Shown: positions 17,621 to 25,563 of the stretch, one piece after another
How the letters are laid out: the number at the start of each line of letters is the position of its first letter
Position numbering within the stretch: position 1 is the first letter of the stretch
Origin: Bradyrhizobium diazoefficiens
Lineage (GTDB): Bacteria > Pseudomonadota > Alphaproteobacteria > Rhizobiales > Xanthobacteraceae
Direction: 5' to 3'
DNA: 64,000 nt
Assembly: GCF_016612535.1 (NCBI RefSeq)
Contig: NZ_JAENXS010000001.1
Span: 434,001 to 498,000, forward strand
Made by a program: the position numbers and the translations under genes
The notes under the pieces: model-generated
What the model was told of the DNA's origin: nothing
The model's input: the letters and a program-made list of their open reading frames with translations, nothing else
The model's database searches: none

Positions 17621-20407
17621 ATGCCTCCTGCCATTCCTCTTGCGACCTACCGGCTTCAGCTCACCGCGGATTTCGACTTCGACAAGGCCGCCGCGGTGGT
17701 ACCCTACCTGAAAGCGCTGGGGATCACGCATCTCTACGCATCGCCGGTGATGAAGGCCCGCAAGGGCTCGACCCATGGCTACGACACCGTCGATCACAGC
17801 CAGTTCAATCCCGAGCTCGGCGGCGAGGCCGGCTTTGCACGGCTGAGCGAAGCGCTGAGCGAGCACGACCTCGGCCTCATCATCGATTTCGTGCCGAACC
17901 ATGTCGGCGTGCATTTCGCCGACAATCCCTGGTGGCTGGACGTGCTGGAATGGGGCCAAACCTCGCCGCATGCGGTCTCCTTCGACATAGACTGGGATCT
18001 GCTGCCCTACCGCGCCCGCGGAGGCGTGCTGCTGCCTATCCTCGGCTCGTCCTATGGCGAAGCGCTCGAGCGCGGCGACATCGAGCTGCGCTACGACGCC
18101 AGCGAAGGCAGCTTTTCGGCCTGGTACTTCGAGCATCGCCTGCCGATCGCACCGGAGCGCTATGGCGAGATACTGCGGATGATCGTGAAGGAGGCGGACG
18201 CCGCCGAGACGGAAGCCGGCGAGGGCCTGCTCTCGCTCGCCGCGCGCTACACAGGCTTGCGCCGGCCGAACCGTAAGGAAGCGCCCGGCTTCAAAGCGGA
18301 GCTGAAGGACATCGCAGGTGCCGCCGACATCATCACGCACGGCCTGGCTGCCTACCGCTCAGCGAAAGATCGCCCGGCGCAGACGCTGGCGCTGCATCAT
18401 CTGCTGGAGCGGCAGAACTACAAGCTCGGCCACTGGCGGCTTGCCTCCAGCGACATCAACTATCGCCGCTTCTTCGACGTCAACGGGCTCGCCGGCCTGC
18501 GCGTCGAGGACGCGAGCACCTTCGCCGCCACGCACCGGCTGGTGAAGCAGCTCGTCACCGAGGGCAAGCTGCAGGGCATTCGCCTGGATCACATCGATGG
18601 CCTGCGCGATCCCGCGCAATATTGCCAGCGGCTGCGCCGGCTGGTACGCGACGCGCAGGGCAACGCAAAGCCGTTCTACACGGTAATCGAGAAGATCCTG
18701 TGCGAGCACGAGCGCCTGCCGCACTTCGCCGGAGTCCAGGGCACCACCGGCTATGAGTCGATGAACGCTATCACCCAGGTGCTGGTCAATGCCGGGGGGC
18801 TGGAGGCGCTCGACGAGACCTGGCGGCAGATCAGCAACCGGCCGCCGCGGCTCGCGCCCTATGTCAAGGACGCCAAGCGGCGCGTGCTGGAGACGTTGCT
18901 CACCAGCGAATTCACCGTGCTGACCCGGCTCCTCGCCCGCATCGCCAATGGCCACTACTCGACCCGCGATTTTTCCGCCGACAGTTTGCGGCAGGCACTG
19001 GAATTGTACGTGCTGCACTTCCCGGTCTACCGCACTTATTTGACTCACAGTGGCCCGACTGCGCTCGACCGAAAACTGATCGACGACACCATCGCGCGCG
19101 CCCGCACCGAATGGTTCGCTGCCGACGAAGGTATTTTCGACTTCCTGCGCGATGCGCTGACCATGGACCTGCTCAAGCCTGGTCGCCCGCCACACGGCGT
19201 CCCGCGTGTGCGCCGCTTCGCGCTGAAGGTGCAGCAATTCACCGGGCCGATGATGGCGAAGTCGCTGGAGGACACGGCTTTCTATCAATTCCACCGGCTG
19301 CTTGCACTGAACGAGGTCGGCGGCGATCCCGCGAGCAAGGGCCTCACCATTCCCGCCTTCCACGAGGCTATGCGCGCCCGTGCCAAGGAATGGCCACAAG
19401 GCATGACGGCGACCGCCACCCACGACACCAAACGCGGCGAGGATGCGCGTACACGGATCGCGGCGCTCAGCGAAATACCTGGCGAATGGACCAGCGCGGT
19501 GGCGCGCTGGAAGGTGCTGAATGCGCCGCATCTGGCGCTCCACGGCAATCTGCGCGCGCCGTCGGCGACGTTCGAATACATGCTCTACCAGACCCTGCTC
19601 GGCGCGTGGCCACTGCAGCAGCCGGTCGATACCGGCTTCGTCGAGCGCATCCAGGCCTATGCGCTCAAGGCGGCGCGCGAGGGCAAGGAAGAGACGAGCT
19701 GGCTCAATCCGCATGAGGCCTATGAGAATGGCATAAAGGGCTTCATCGCGAAGATCCTCGATCCGGCGCTGTCAGGCGAATTCCTCGAGGCGCTGCAAAC
19801 CTTGGCCCGCCGGGTCGCGCTACTCGGCGCGCTGAACTCGCTGAGCCAGCTCACGCTGAAGGCGACACTGCCGGGCGTCCCCGACTTCTACCAGGGCACT
19901 GAGTTCTGGGACCTGTCGCTGGTCGATCCGGACAACCGCCGGCCGGTGGATTTTGCGGCGCGGCACGCGGTGTTGGGCTCGCTGGACAGTCCGGATTGGG
20001 CCAGCCTGATCAAGTCCTGGCCGGACGGGCAACTCAAGCTCGCCTGGACGCGACGCCTTCTCAAGCTGCGCAACGGACTGGCCGACGTCTTCGCACAGGG
20101 CAACTACCAGCCGCTCGAAGTCCGCGGCGCGCATGCCGATCATGTCATTGCTTTTGCCCGCGGGCACGGCCGTGCTGCGGCGATCGTCGTGGTCGGGCGC
20201 CAGTTCGCCCCCTTCACACAAGCGGGCCGAGAATGGCCCACATTCGAAGGTTTTGACGCGACCGTCGACGTCAGCGGTTACACCGCGCCGGGCCTTGCGG
20301 GCAACGAATTGCCGCTTGCGCAGGCTTTCCGTGATTTTCCTGCTGCGGTCATCGAGGCCCGCGCGGCCAGCGCCATCAGGCGCCCGCGGCGGCGCGCGGG
20401 TGCTTGA
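17621..20407 (+). CDS. treY: Malto-oligosyltrehalose synthase
   Basis: A 928-residue GH13_26 enzyme: PLATYRLQLTADFDFDKAAAVVPYL at the N-terminus, SPVMKARKGSTHGYDTVDHS, IIDFVPNHVG, IRLDHIDGLRDP (nucleophile Asp near residue 325), FYTVIEKIL (acid/base Glu), TATHDTKRGEDARTR, and VPDFYQGTEFWDLSLVDPDNRRPVD near the C-terminus. It converts the reducing end of a maltodextrin to a trehalosyl unit. The start is ATG 17621 with GGAGGT seven bases upstream. The frame is open back to 17477, but that part is a shadow of treZ. It is the last gene of the operon and converges on a small minus-strand gene 3 bases away. Confidence 0.95.
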   Translation: MPPAIPLATYRLQLTADFDFDKAAAVVPYLKALGITHLYASPVMKARKGSTHGYDTVDHSQFNPELGGEAGFARLSEALSEHDLGLIIDFVPNHVGVHFADNPWWLDVLEWGQTSPHAVSFDIDWDLLPYRARGGVLLPILGSSYGEALERGDIELRYDASEGSFSAWYFEHRLPIAPERYGEILRMIVKEADAAETEAGEGLLSLAARYTGLRRPNRKEAPGFKAELKDIAGAADIITHGLAAYRSAKDRPAQTLALHHLLERQNYKLGHWRLASSDINYRRFFDVNGLAGLRVEDASTFAATHRLVKQLVTEGKLQGIRLDHIDGLRDPAQYCQRLRRLVRDAQGNAKPFYTVIEKILCEHERLPHFAGVQGTTGYESMNAITQVLVNAGGLEALDETWRQISNRPPRLAPYVKDAKRRVLETLLTSEFTVLTRLLARIANGHYSTRDFSADSLRQALELYVLHFPVYRTYLTHSGPTALDRKLIDDTIARARTEWFAADEGIFDFLRDALTMDLLKPGRPPHGVPRVRRFALKVQQFTGPMMAKSLEDTAFYQFHRLLALNEVGGDPASKGLTIPAFHEAMRARAKEWPQGMTATATHDTKRGEDARTRIAALSEIPGEWTSAVARWKVLNAPHLALHGNLRAPSATFEYMLYQTLLGAWPLQQPVDTGFVERIQAYALKAAREGKEETSWLNPHEAYENGIKGFIAKILDPALSGEFLEALQTLARRVALLGALNSLSQLTLKATLPGVPDFYQGTEFWDLSLVDPDNRRPVDFAARHAVLGSLDSPDWASLIKSWPDGQLKLAWTRRLLKLRNGLADVFAQGNYQPLEVRGAHADHVIAFARGHGRAAAIVVVGRQFAPFTQAGREWPTFEGFDATVDVSGYTAPGLAGNELPLAQAFRDFPAAVIEARAASAIRRPRRRAGA

Positions 20408-20410
20408 CGC

Positions 20411-20728
20411 CTACTTTCCTTCGTCCTTGGTCAGCAGCAGCTGTCCGCGCTTGCGGATCGTCGCCTGTGCCATCTCGGCAAAGCGCTGCAACAGCCATGG
20501 CAGCACCACCTGAACCTTGACATGATCGTCGCCGACATCGACCTGTCCGCTTGCGATCTGCCCGAGCGCGCGGACGCGAAAAGCCAGAGTGTCGCCGCTC
20601 CAGCGCTCTTCCTCCACTTGCATCACGGGAATGCTGGCCGCCGCGCGGCCGAGCCCGGTCTTGAGCCGGCGCACCGCCTCCTCACGGCCGAGACGGTGCG
20701 GGATGGAAACGACAAGCGGTGCTGACAT
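20411..20728 (-). CDS. Polyhydroxyalkanoic acid system family protein
   Basis: A 105-residue protein opening SAPLVVSIPHRLGREEAVRRL and containing WSGDTLAFRVRALGQIASGQVDVGDDHV, with a C-terminal helical segment LPWLLQRFAEMAQATIRKRGQLLL. This matches my recollection of the short PHA-granule-region family (PHA_gran_rgn), found near polyhydroxyalkanoate genes in proteobacteria; its biochemical role is not established. No PHA synthase or phasin lies in this window. The reading is a family match by eye. Confidence 0.7.
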   Translation of the reverse strand: MSAPLVVSIPHRLGREEAVRRLKTGLGRAAASIPVMQVEEERWSGDTLAFRVRALGQIASGQVDVGDDHVKVQVVLPWLLQRFAEMAQATIRKRGQLLLTKDEGK

Positions 20729-20824
20729 GGTCCTGCCCTGTTGTGGCTCATCCTCACATAGTCATTCCGGCCAGAGTGGCAAAGGTTCCATGCGCGTCGC
20801 GCCTGCGACCGGTGTTTCATCATC

Positions 20825-20849
20825 GGAACTTTAAAACCTGCGGCAAGTT
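20825..20849 (+). promoter_or_regulatory. Candidate EcfG-type promoter for the DUF3309 gene
   Basis: GGAAC at 20825-20829 is followed after 17 bases by GTT at 20847-20849, matching the alphaproteobacterial general-stress sigma (EcfG) pattern GGAAC-N16/17-cGTT. It lies 61 bases upstream of the ATG at 20911, a reasonable 5' leader. The gene encodes a tiny membrane protein of a type often reported among stress-induced genes in rhizobia. Confidence 0.58.
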
Positions 20850-20910
20850 GCCCTCGCTCAACGGGACAGGTGCAAACGACCCTTTCAACGAAGGGGTGGA
20901 GGAGATTGGC

Positions 20911-21075
20911 ATGTCTATCGGTACGATCATTCTGATCATTTTGGTCATCGCGCTGCTCGGCGGCTTCAGCGGCATTGGGGGCGGCCCGTTCTACGGCACC
21001 GGCTATTATGGCGGCGGCGGCCTCGGGCTCGTCATCGTCATTCTGCTGATCCTGCTGCTGATGGGGCGGATCTAG
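20911..21075 (+). CDS. DUF3309 family small membrane protein
   Basis: A 54-residue protein: a strongly hydrophobic N-terminal helix (GTIILIILVIALLGGF), a Gly/Tyr-rich middle (GIGGGPFYGTGYYGGGG) and a second hydrophobic helix (LGLVIVILLILLLMGRI). This is the pattern of DUF3309, an uncharacterised two-helix hairpin family. The ATG at 20911 has GGAGGAG 8 bases upstream. The open frame upstream to 20719 is unrelated in composition. A candidate EcfG promoter precedes it and a hairpin with a T-run follows, so it looks like a monocistronic stress gene. Function unknown. Confidence 0.78.
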   Translation: MSIGTIILIILVIALLGGFSGIGGGPFYGTGYYGGGGLGLVIVILLILLLMGRI

Positions 21076-21091
21076 CCAAGAGCAGGACTGC

Positions 21092-21129
21092 GGAGGGTGG
21101 TTAGCCACTTGACGTAACCCTCCTCTTTT
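21092..21129 (+). terminator. Probable rho-independent terminator after the DUF3309 gene
   Basis: GGAGGGT (21092-21098) pairs with ACCCTCC (21117-21123), a perfect 7-bp stem with an 18-base loop, directly followed by TCTTTT. It lies 17 bases past the stop of the small plus-strand gene and before the end of ligD on the other strand. Confidence 0.6.
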
Positions 21130-21202
21130 GCTTCCGCGGAAACAGACAGTGGTGGATTACGCCAAGCGGACTGCGCTTCGCGCATCCGCAGGGCTAACCC
21201 AC

Positions 21203-23863
21203 CTACTTCATTTTCCCCGCCAGCTTCTTGATCGACGCCTTGATCGATGCCGCCGCATCGTCATAGCCTTCCCAGGCTTTGGAGCGCGGCAGCAGGCCCG
21301 GCACGCTCCGCAGCGTGTAGCGCTTCGGATCGAGATCGCTCTTCACCTGCGCCCAGGTCAGCGGCATCGACACCGTGGCGCCCACGCGCGCACGCGGCGA
21401 CAGCGGCGCCACCGCCGTCGACATGCGGTCATTGCGCAGATAGTCGAGGAAGATCTTCCCCTTGCGCAGTTTCTTCGACATGTTCAGCAGATAGCGCTCG
21501 GGATCATCGTCCGCCATCCACTGGCAGACGCCTTGCGCGAACGCCTTGGCCTCCTTCCAGCTCACCTTGTCGCGCGCGCCATGGAGCAGCGGCACCACCA
21601 CGTGCAGGCCCTTGCCGCCGGTGGTCTTGCAGAAGCTGTCCATGCCGAGCTCAGTGAGTCGCTGCCGCATCTCCTTGGCGGCCTCGACGACGTTGGCGAA
21701 GTCGACCTCCGGCGCCGGGTCGAGATCGAACACCAGCCGGCCCGGCGTGTCATAGGCGTAAGGTGCGCAATTCCAGGGATGCAGCTCCACGCCGCCGATC
21801 TGCGCGACCGCTGCAAGTCCTTCGATACGATCGATCTGAAGGTAGGGCTTGCGATCTCCCGAGACCCGCGCGAGCTCCAGGAGGTTCGACGTTCCCTGCA
21901 TGGCATGGCGCTGGAAGAAGCATTCGCCCTTGATGCCGTCGGGGGCACGGATCAGCGAGCATGGCCGGCCCTTGAGATGCACGATCATCCATTCGCCGAC
22001 GGCTTCGAGATAGCGTGCAAGATCAAGCTTGCTAACGGGATCACCATTGCCGTCATCAGGCCAGAGCTCCTTGTCGGGCTTGGAGATGACGACGCCCATC
22101 ACCTCCGCAGTGCCGGCCTTCGACGGCTTGGCGACCTTCCTCTTCGTACCCGGCTTGACGGACGGTTCCGCGAGTTCTGTATCAGCCGGCGTTTCCGCCT
22201 CGACCTCCTCGGCCGGCTTGTCCTGCCGCAGGCCCTTGAACGCAGCCTGGCGGATGTTGCCGTCGGCCGTGAAGCCGGCGAATTCAATTTCGGCGACGAG
22301 CTCGGGCTTCAGCCAATGCACCTCGCGGGTCTTCTTCGGCGCGTTCTTGCCGACGAAGGGGCTTTCCTTGGCCTCCACGGCTTTTAGCGCCGGCATGATA
22401 CGCTTGACCTTGTCAGCGCCAAATCCGGTCCCGACCATCCCCACGAAGGCGAGATGGTCGTCGCGATGCACGCCGGCCATCAACGAGCGGAATTTACCAT
22501 TGGTGGTCTTGTAGCCGCCGATCACCACCTCATGGCCGGCGCGGCACTTTGCCTTGGTCCAGCTCTCGGTGCGGCCGGAGCGATAGGGCGCATCAAGCTT
22601 CTTCGACACGATGCCTTCGAGCTCGAGCTTGCAGGCCGATTGCAGCACGGCGTCGCCACCGCTCTCGAAGTGCTCGACATAGCGGATCTGGCTCGTCTTC
22701 TGCTTGCGCGCCTCCAATAATTCTTTGAGACGCTCCTTGCGCTCGCCGAGCGGCAGGCGGCGATAGTCGAGTCCCTCGGCAAACAGCAGGTCGAAGGCAA
22801 AGAAGATCAAATCCTCGGTCTTGCCGTCCGACAACGCGGCCTGTAGTGAGGAAAAGTTTGGAGCGCCGTTATGGTCGAGCGCGACGATCTCGCCGTCGAT
22901 CAGCACCTCCGGCAGCGCACTGGCCTCCTTTGCAATCGAAGCGAATTTGTCGGTCCAATCGAGGCCCTTGCGCGTCTTGAGCGTCGCTTCGCCGTCCTCC
23001 ACGCGAAGCTGCACACGGTAGCCGTCGAACTTGATCTCGTGGCACCACCCATCGGCCGCGGGCGGCCGCTCGACCGACGTGCAGAGCTGCGGCGCCACGA
23101 AGTCCGGCATCTCCGAGACCTTCTTGGCCGTGGTCGCGGTCGTGGCCTTCTTTTTTCCGGTTTTGCTGATCTTCAACGCTGCGCGAGGCGCGGGTTTGAC
23201 GGTCCGCCCCTTAGTTTCCTCGACACGGTTGGACTGCCAGACCGCATCGGCCTTGCCCTTGCCCTTCGCGAGCATGAACGGCTTTGGCGCGCGGCCCTTG
23301 CCGCCGGCAATCTGGTCCATGGCGCGGCCGGAGGCCACCGACTTGTCCTCCGCCAAGATATCCTCGCCCTCGCTGGCATATTCGTCGCGATGCTTGATCA
23401 GCAGCCAGTTGGTGCGCTTTTCGTCGCCGCGGTTACGCATGCGCACCAGCACCCAGCTTCCGTGCAGCTTGTCACCGTGGAGCGTGAACTTGAGATCGCC
23501 CTTCTTGAACCCGGCTTCCGGGTCATCGCACTCCCAGGTGCCGCGGTCCCACAGCATCACCGTGCCGCCGCCGTATTGGCCTTGCGGAATCGTGCCTTCG
23601 AAATCGCCATAGTCGAGCGGATGATCCTCGACCTCGACCGCCAGCCGCTTGTCGTGCGGATCGAGCGAGGGCCCTTTCGTCACGGCCCAGGACTTGAACA
23701 CGCCCTCAAATTCGAGCCGAAGATCATAATGCAACCGGGTCGCATCGTGCTTCTGGATCACGAAGCGCCGCTGCTTCGAGGGCGCCACCGCGGTCTTGCC
23801 CGAGGGCTCGGGCGTCTTCTCAAAATCACGCTTCTTTCGGTAAGTGGAGAGTTTTTGCAGCAC
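21203..23863 (-). CDS. ligD: ATP-dependent DNA ligase D (NHEJ)
   Basis: An 886-residue multidomain NHEJ enzyme. Residues 30 to about 185 form the 3'-phosphoesterase domain ([40 protein letters not shown]). A Lys/Ala-rich linker leads to the ATP-dependent ligase domain from about 255, with EIKFDGYR at 276-283 giving the adenylated Lys K278, and IDGEIVALD further on. The C-terminal primase/polymerase domain from about 600 includes [22 protein letters not shown] and [13 protein letters not shown]. The order PE-LIG-POL is that of Pseudomonas LigD. It joins double-strand ends with Ku, encoded divergently 116 bases away behind an interlocking promoter. Confidence 0.95.
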   Translation of the reverse strand: MLQKLSTYRKKRDFEKTPEPSGKTAVAPSKQRRFVIQKHDATRLHYDLRLEFEGVFKSWAVTKGPSLDPHDKRLAVEVEDHPLDYGDFEGTIPQGQYGGGTVMLWDRGTWECDDPEAGFKKGDLKFTLHGDKLHGSWVLVRMRNRGDEKRTNWLLIKHRDEYASEGEDILAEDKSVASGRAMDQIAGGKGRAPKPFMLAKGKGKADAVWQSNRVEETKGRTVKPAPRAALKISKTGKKKATTATTAKKVSEMPDFVAPQLCTSVERPPAADGWCHEIKFDGYRVQLRVEDGEATLKTRKGLDWTDKFASIAKEASALPEVLIDGEIVALDHNGAPNFSSLQAALSDGKTEDLIFFAFDLLFAEGLDYRRLPLGERKERLKELLEARKQKTSQIRYVEHFESGGDAVLQSACKLELEGIVSKKLDAPYRSGRTESWTKAKCRAGHEVVIGGYKTTNGKFRSLMAGVHRDDHLAFVGMVGTGFGADKVKRIMPALKAVEAKESPFVGKNAPKKTREVHWLKPELVAEIEFAGFTADGNIRQAAFKGLRQDKPAEEVEAETPADTELAEPSVKPGTKRKVAKPSKAGTAEVMGVVISKPDKELWPDDGNGDPVSKLDLARYLEAVGEWMIVHLKGRPCSLIRAPDGIKGECFFQRHAMQGTSNLLELARVSGDRKPYLQIDRIEGLAAVAQIGGVELHPWNCAPYAYDTPGRLVFDLDPAPEVDFANVVEAAKEMRQRLTELGMDSFCKTTGGKGLHVVVPLLHGARDKVSWKEAKAFAQGVCQWMADDDPERYLLNMSKKLRKGKIFLDYLRNDRMSTAVAPLSPRARVGATVSMPLTWAQVKSDLDPKRYTLRSVPGLLPRSKAWEGYDDAAASIKASIKKLAGKMK

Positions 23864-23917
23864 GACCGGTCCCGCTTCTCTTTCGGCATTCAGCCTATCA
23901 CGGCGAAAGTCCCGCCC

Positions 23918-23950
23918 GGAACCAAAACCCTGTGGGACGGTTGGGGTTCC
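23918..23950. promoter_or_regulatory. Interleaved divergent EcfG-type promoters of ku and ligD
   Basis: Plus strand: GGAAC at 23918-23922, 16-base spacer, GGTT at 23939-23942, reading toward ku. Minus strand: GGAAC (the complement of 23946-23950), 16-base spacer, GGTT (the complement of 23926-23929), reading toward ligD. Both fit the GGAAC-N16/17-(C/G)GTT pattern of the alphaproteobacterial general stress sigma factor, with identical spacing. The two promoters overlap within 33 bases, each -10 lying inside the other's spacer, so simultaneous occupancy by two polymerases looks impossible. Known context: NHEJ genes of rhizobia are partly under general-stress sigma control. Confidence 0.68.
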
Positions 23951-23979
23951 AAAACGCCTTGAAAACGCTGGAGAATGGA

Positions 23980-24864
23980 ATGGCCCCGCGCGCCTATTGG
24001 AAGGGAACGTTGAAGCTCTCGCTGGTCAGTTGCCCGGTCGTGCTCTATCCCGCGACCACCGCGGCCGAGAAGACGCGGTTTCACATGATCAACCGCGAGA
24101 CCGGCAACCGGCTCAAGCAGCAGATGGTGGATGCGGAGACCGGCGACATCGTCGAGAGCGATCAGAAGGGCCGCGGCTATGAGCTGCGCAAGGGCAAATA
24201 TGTCGAGATCGAGCCGGAGGAGCTCGAGGCGGTCCAGATCGAGAGCAACCACACCATCGACATCGAGAGCTTCGTGCCACGCGAGGAGATCGACCAGCGC
24301 TATCTCAACCACCCCTATTACATCGCGCCGGACGGCAAGGCCGCGATCGACGCCTTTGCCGTGATCCGCGACGCCATGAAGGACGAGGGGCGCGTCGCGC
24401 TCGCCAAGATCGTGCTGACCAACCGCGAGCACATCATCGCGATCGAGCCGCTCGGCCAGGGCCTGCTCGGCACCACGCTGCGCTTTCCCTACGAGCTGCG
24501 CGACGAAGACCAGTTCTTCGACGACATCAAGAGCCCGAAGGTCACCAAGGACATGGTCGAACTCGCCGGTCACATCCTGCGCACCAAGGCGGCGCATTTT
24601 GATCCGAGCAAGTTCAAGGACGAGTACGAGACCGCGCTGAAAGCGCTGGTGAAGCGCAAGGCGAGCGGCAGGACAATCGAGTTGCCGGAGCCGGAGGAGC
24701 GGCCGAGCAACGTCGTCAGCCTGATGGATGCGCTGAAGCAGAGCCTGAAGGGGCGTGGCGGGAAGAAGCCGGCGGCGAAATCGCATGCACGCCGCGCGAC
24801 GGGACGACGGCAAGCCGCAAAAAAGGCGCACCGATCGACGGCGCGGCACAGAAAGACGGGATGA
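23980..24864 (+). CDS. ku: Non-homologous end joining protein Ku
   Basis: A 294-residue bacterial Ku with the typical N-terminus [24 protein letters not shown], the core segment [22 protein letters not shown], and LVKRKASGR near residue 225. The C-terminus from about residue 255 is a Lys/Arg/Ala-rich tail ([16 protein letters not shown]) of the DNA-binding type seen in several bacterial Ku proteins. It forms a homodimeric ring on DNA ends and recruits LigD. ATG 23980 is preferred over 23932 because the family begins at this Met and the upstream part would lie inside the promoter. It is divergent from ligD. Confidence 0.95.
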   Translation: MAPRAYWKGTLKLSLVSCPVVLYPATTAAEKTRFHMINRETGNRLKQQMVDAETGDIVESDQKGRGYELRKGKYVEIEPEELEAVQIESNHTIDIESFVPREEIDQRYLNHPYYIAPDGKAAIDAFAVIRDAMKDEGRVALAKIVLTNREHIIAIEPLGQGLLGTTLRFPYELRDEDQFFDDIKSPKVTKDMVELAGHILRTKAAHFDPSKFKDEYETALKALVKRKASGRTIELPEPEERPSNVVSLMDALKQSLKGRGGKKPAAKSHARRATGRRQAAKKAHRSTARHRKTG

Positions 24865-24873
24865 AGAGCCCCG

Positions 24874-25563
24874 TCAATCTGCCGCCTTCAGCCGGTACCC
24901 GATCCCCGTCTCGGTCAGCACATATTGCGGCCGTTCCGGATCGGCCTCGATCTTCTGGCGGAGCTGGCGGACATAAACGCGCAGATATTGTGCGTCGGTC
25001 AGCTCGTCCCAGAGCTCCTTGAGCAGGAAGCGATGAGTCAGTACCTTGCCGGCGTGCTGCACCAGCACGCGCAACAGATCGTACTCCTTCGGCGACAGCT
25101 TTATGTCGCGTTCGGCGACCTTGACGATCCGGCGCACGAGATCGACCGAGAGATCGCCGGTGCGGAAGATCGGGCGCTCGCCCTGCACCTGAAGCTGATG
25201 CCGCAACGCGGCGCGCAGGCGCGCCAAGAGCTCGTCCATGCCGAACGGCTTTGTCAAATAATCGTCGGCGCCGAGATCCAGCGCCTGCACCTTGCCGGCC
25301 TCGTCGCCCCGGCTCGACAGCACCACGATCGGCACGCCCTCATTGCGGGCACGGATGGTGCGCAGCAGCTCATGGCCCTGGATGTCGGGGAGGCCGAGAT
25401 CGAGAATGATCAGTGCGGGCTCCTCCGCGAGCTTTTCCAGCGCGGTCTTGCCATTCGACGCCTCCAATATCTCGTAGCCCTGCGTCGAAAGTCCCATTCG
25501 CAGCAATTTGCGGATCGGCGGCTCGTCATCGATGACAAGAACCTTGATCGGGGCAGCACTCAT
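24874..25563 (-). CDS. kdpE: KDP operon response regulator
   Basis: A 229-residue OmpR-class regulator. The receiver domain has IDDEPPIRKLL, the phospho-acceptor D55 in IILDLGLPD, and the conserved Lys in YLTKPF. The C-terminal winged helix has LSPKEYDLLRVLVQHAGKVLTHRFLLKELW and QYLRVYVRQLRQKIE, with the usual YVLTETGIGYRL end. It activates kdpFABC under K+ limitation or osmotic stress. ATG 25563 overlaps the kdpD stop by ATGA, so the two are coupled. The open frame continues upstream to 26661, but that part is antisense-frame noise within kdpD. Confidence 0.95.
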   Translation of the reverse strand: MSAAPIKVLVIDDEPPIRKLLRMGLSTQGYEILEASNGKTALEKLAEEPALIILDLGLPDIQGHELLRTIRARNEGVPIVVLSSRGDEAGKVQALDLGADDYLTKPFGMDELLARLRAALRHQLQVQGERPIFRTGDLSVDLVRRIVKVAERDIKLSPKEYDLLRVLVQHAGKVLTHRFLLKELWDELTDAQYLRVYVRQLRQKIEADPERPQYVLTETGIGYRLKAAD

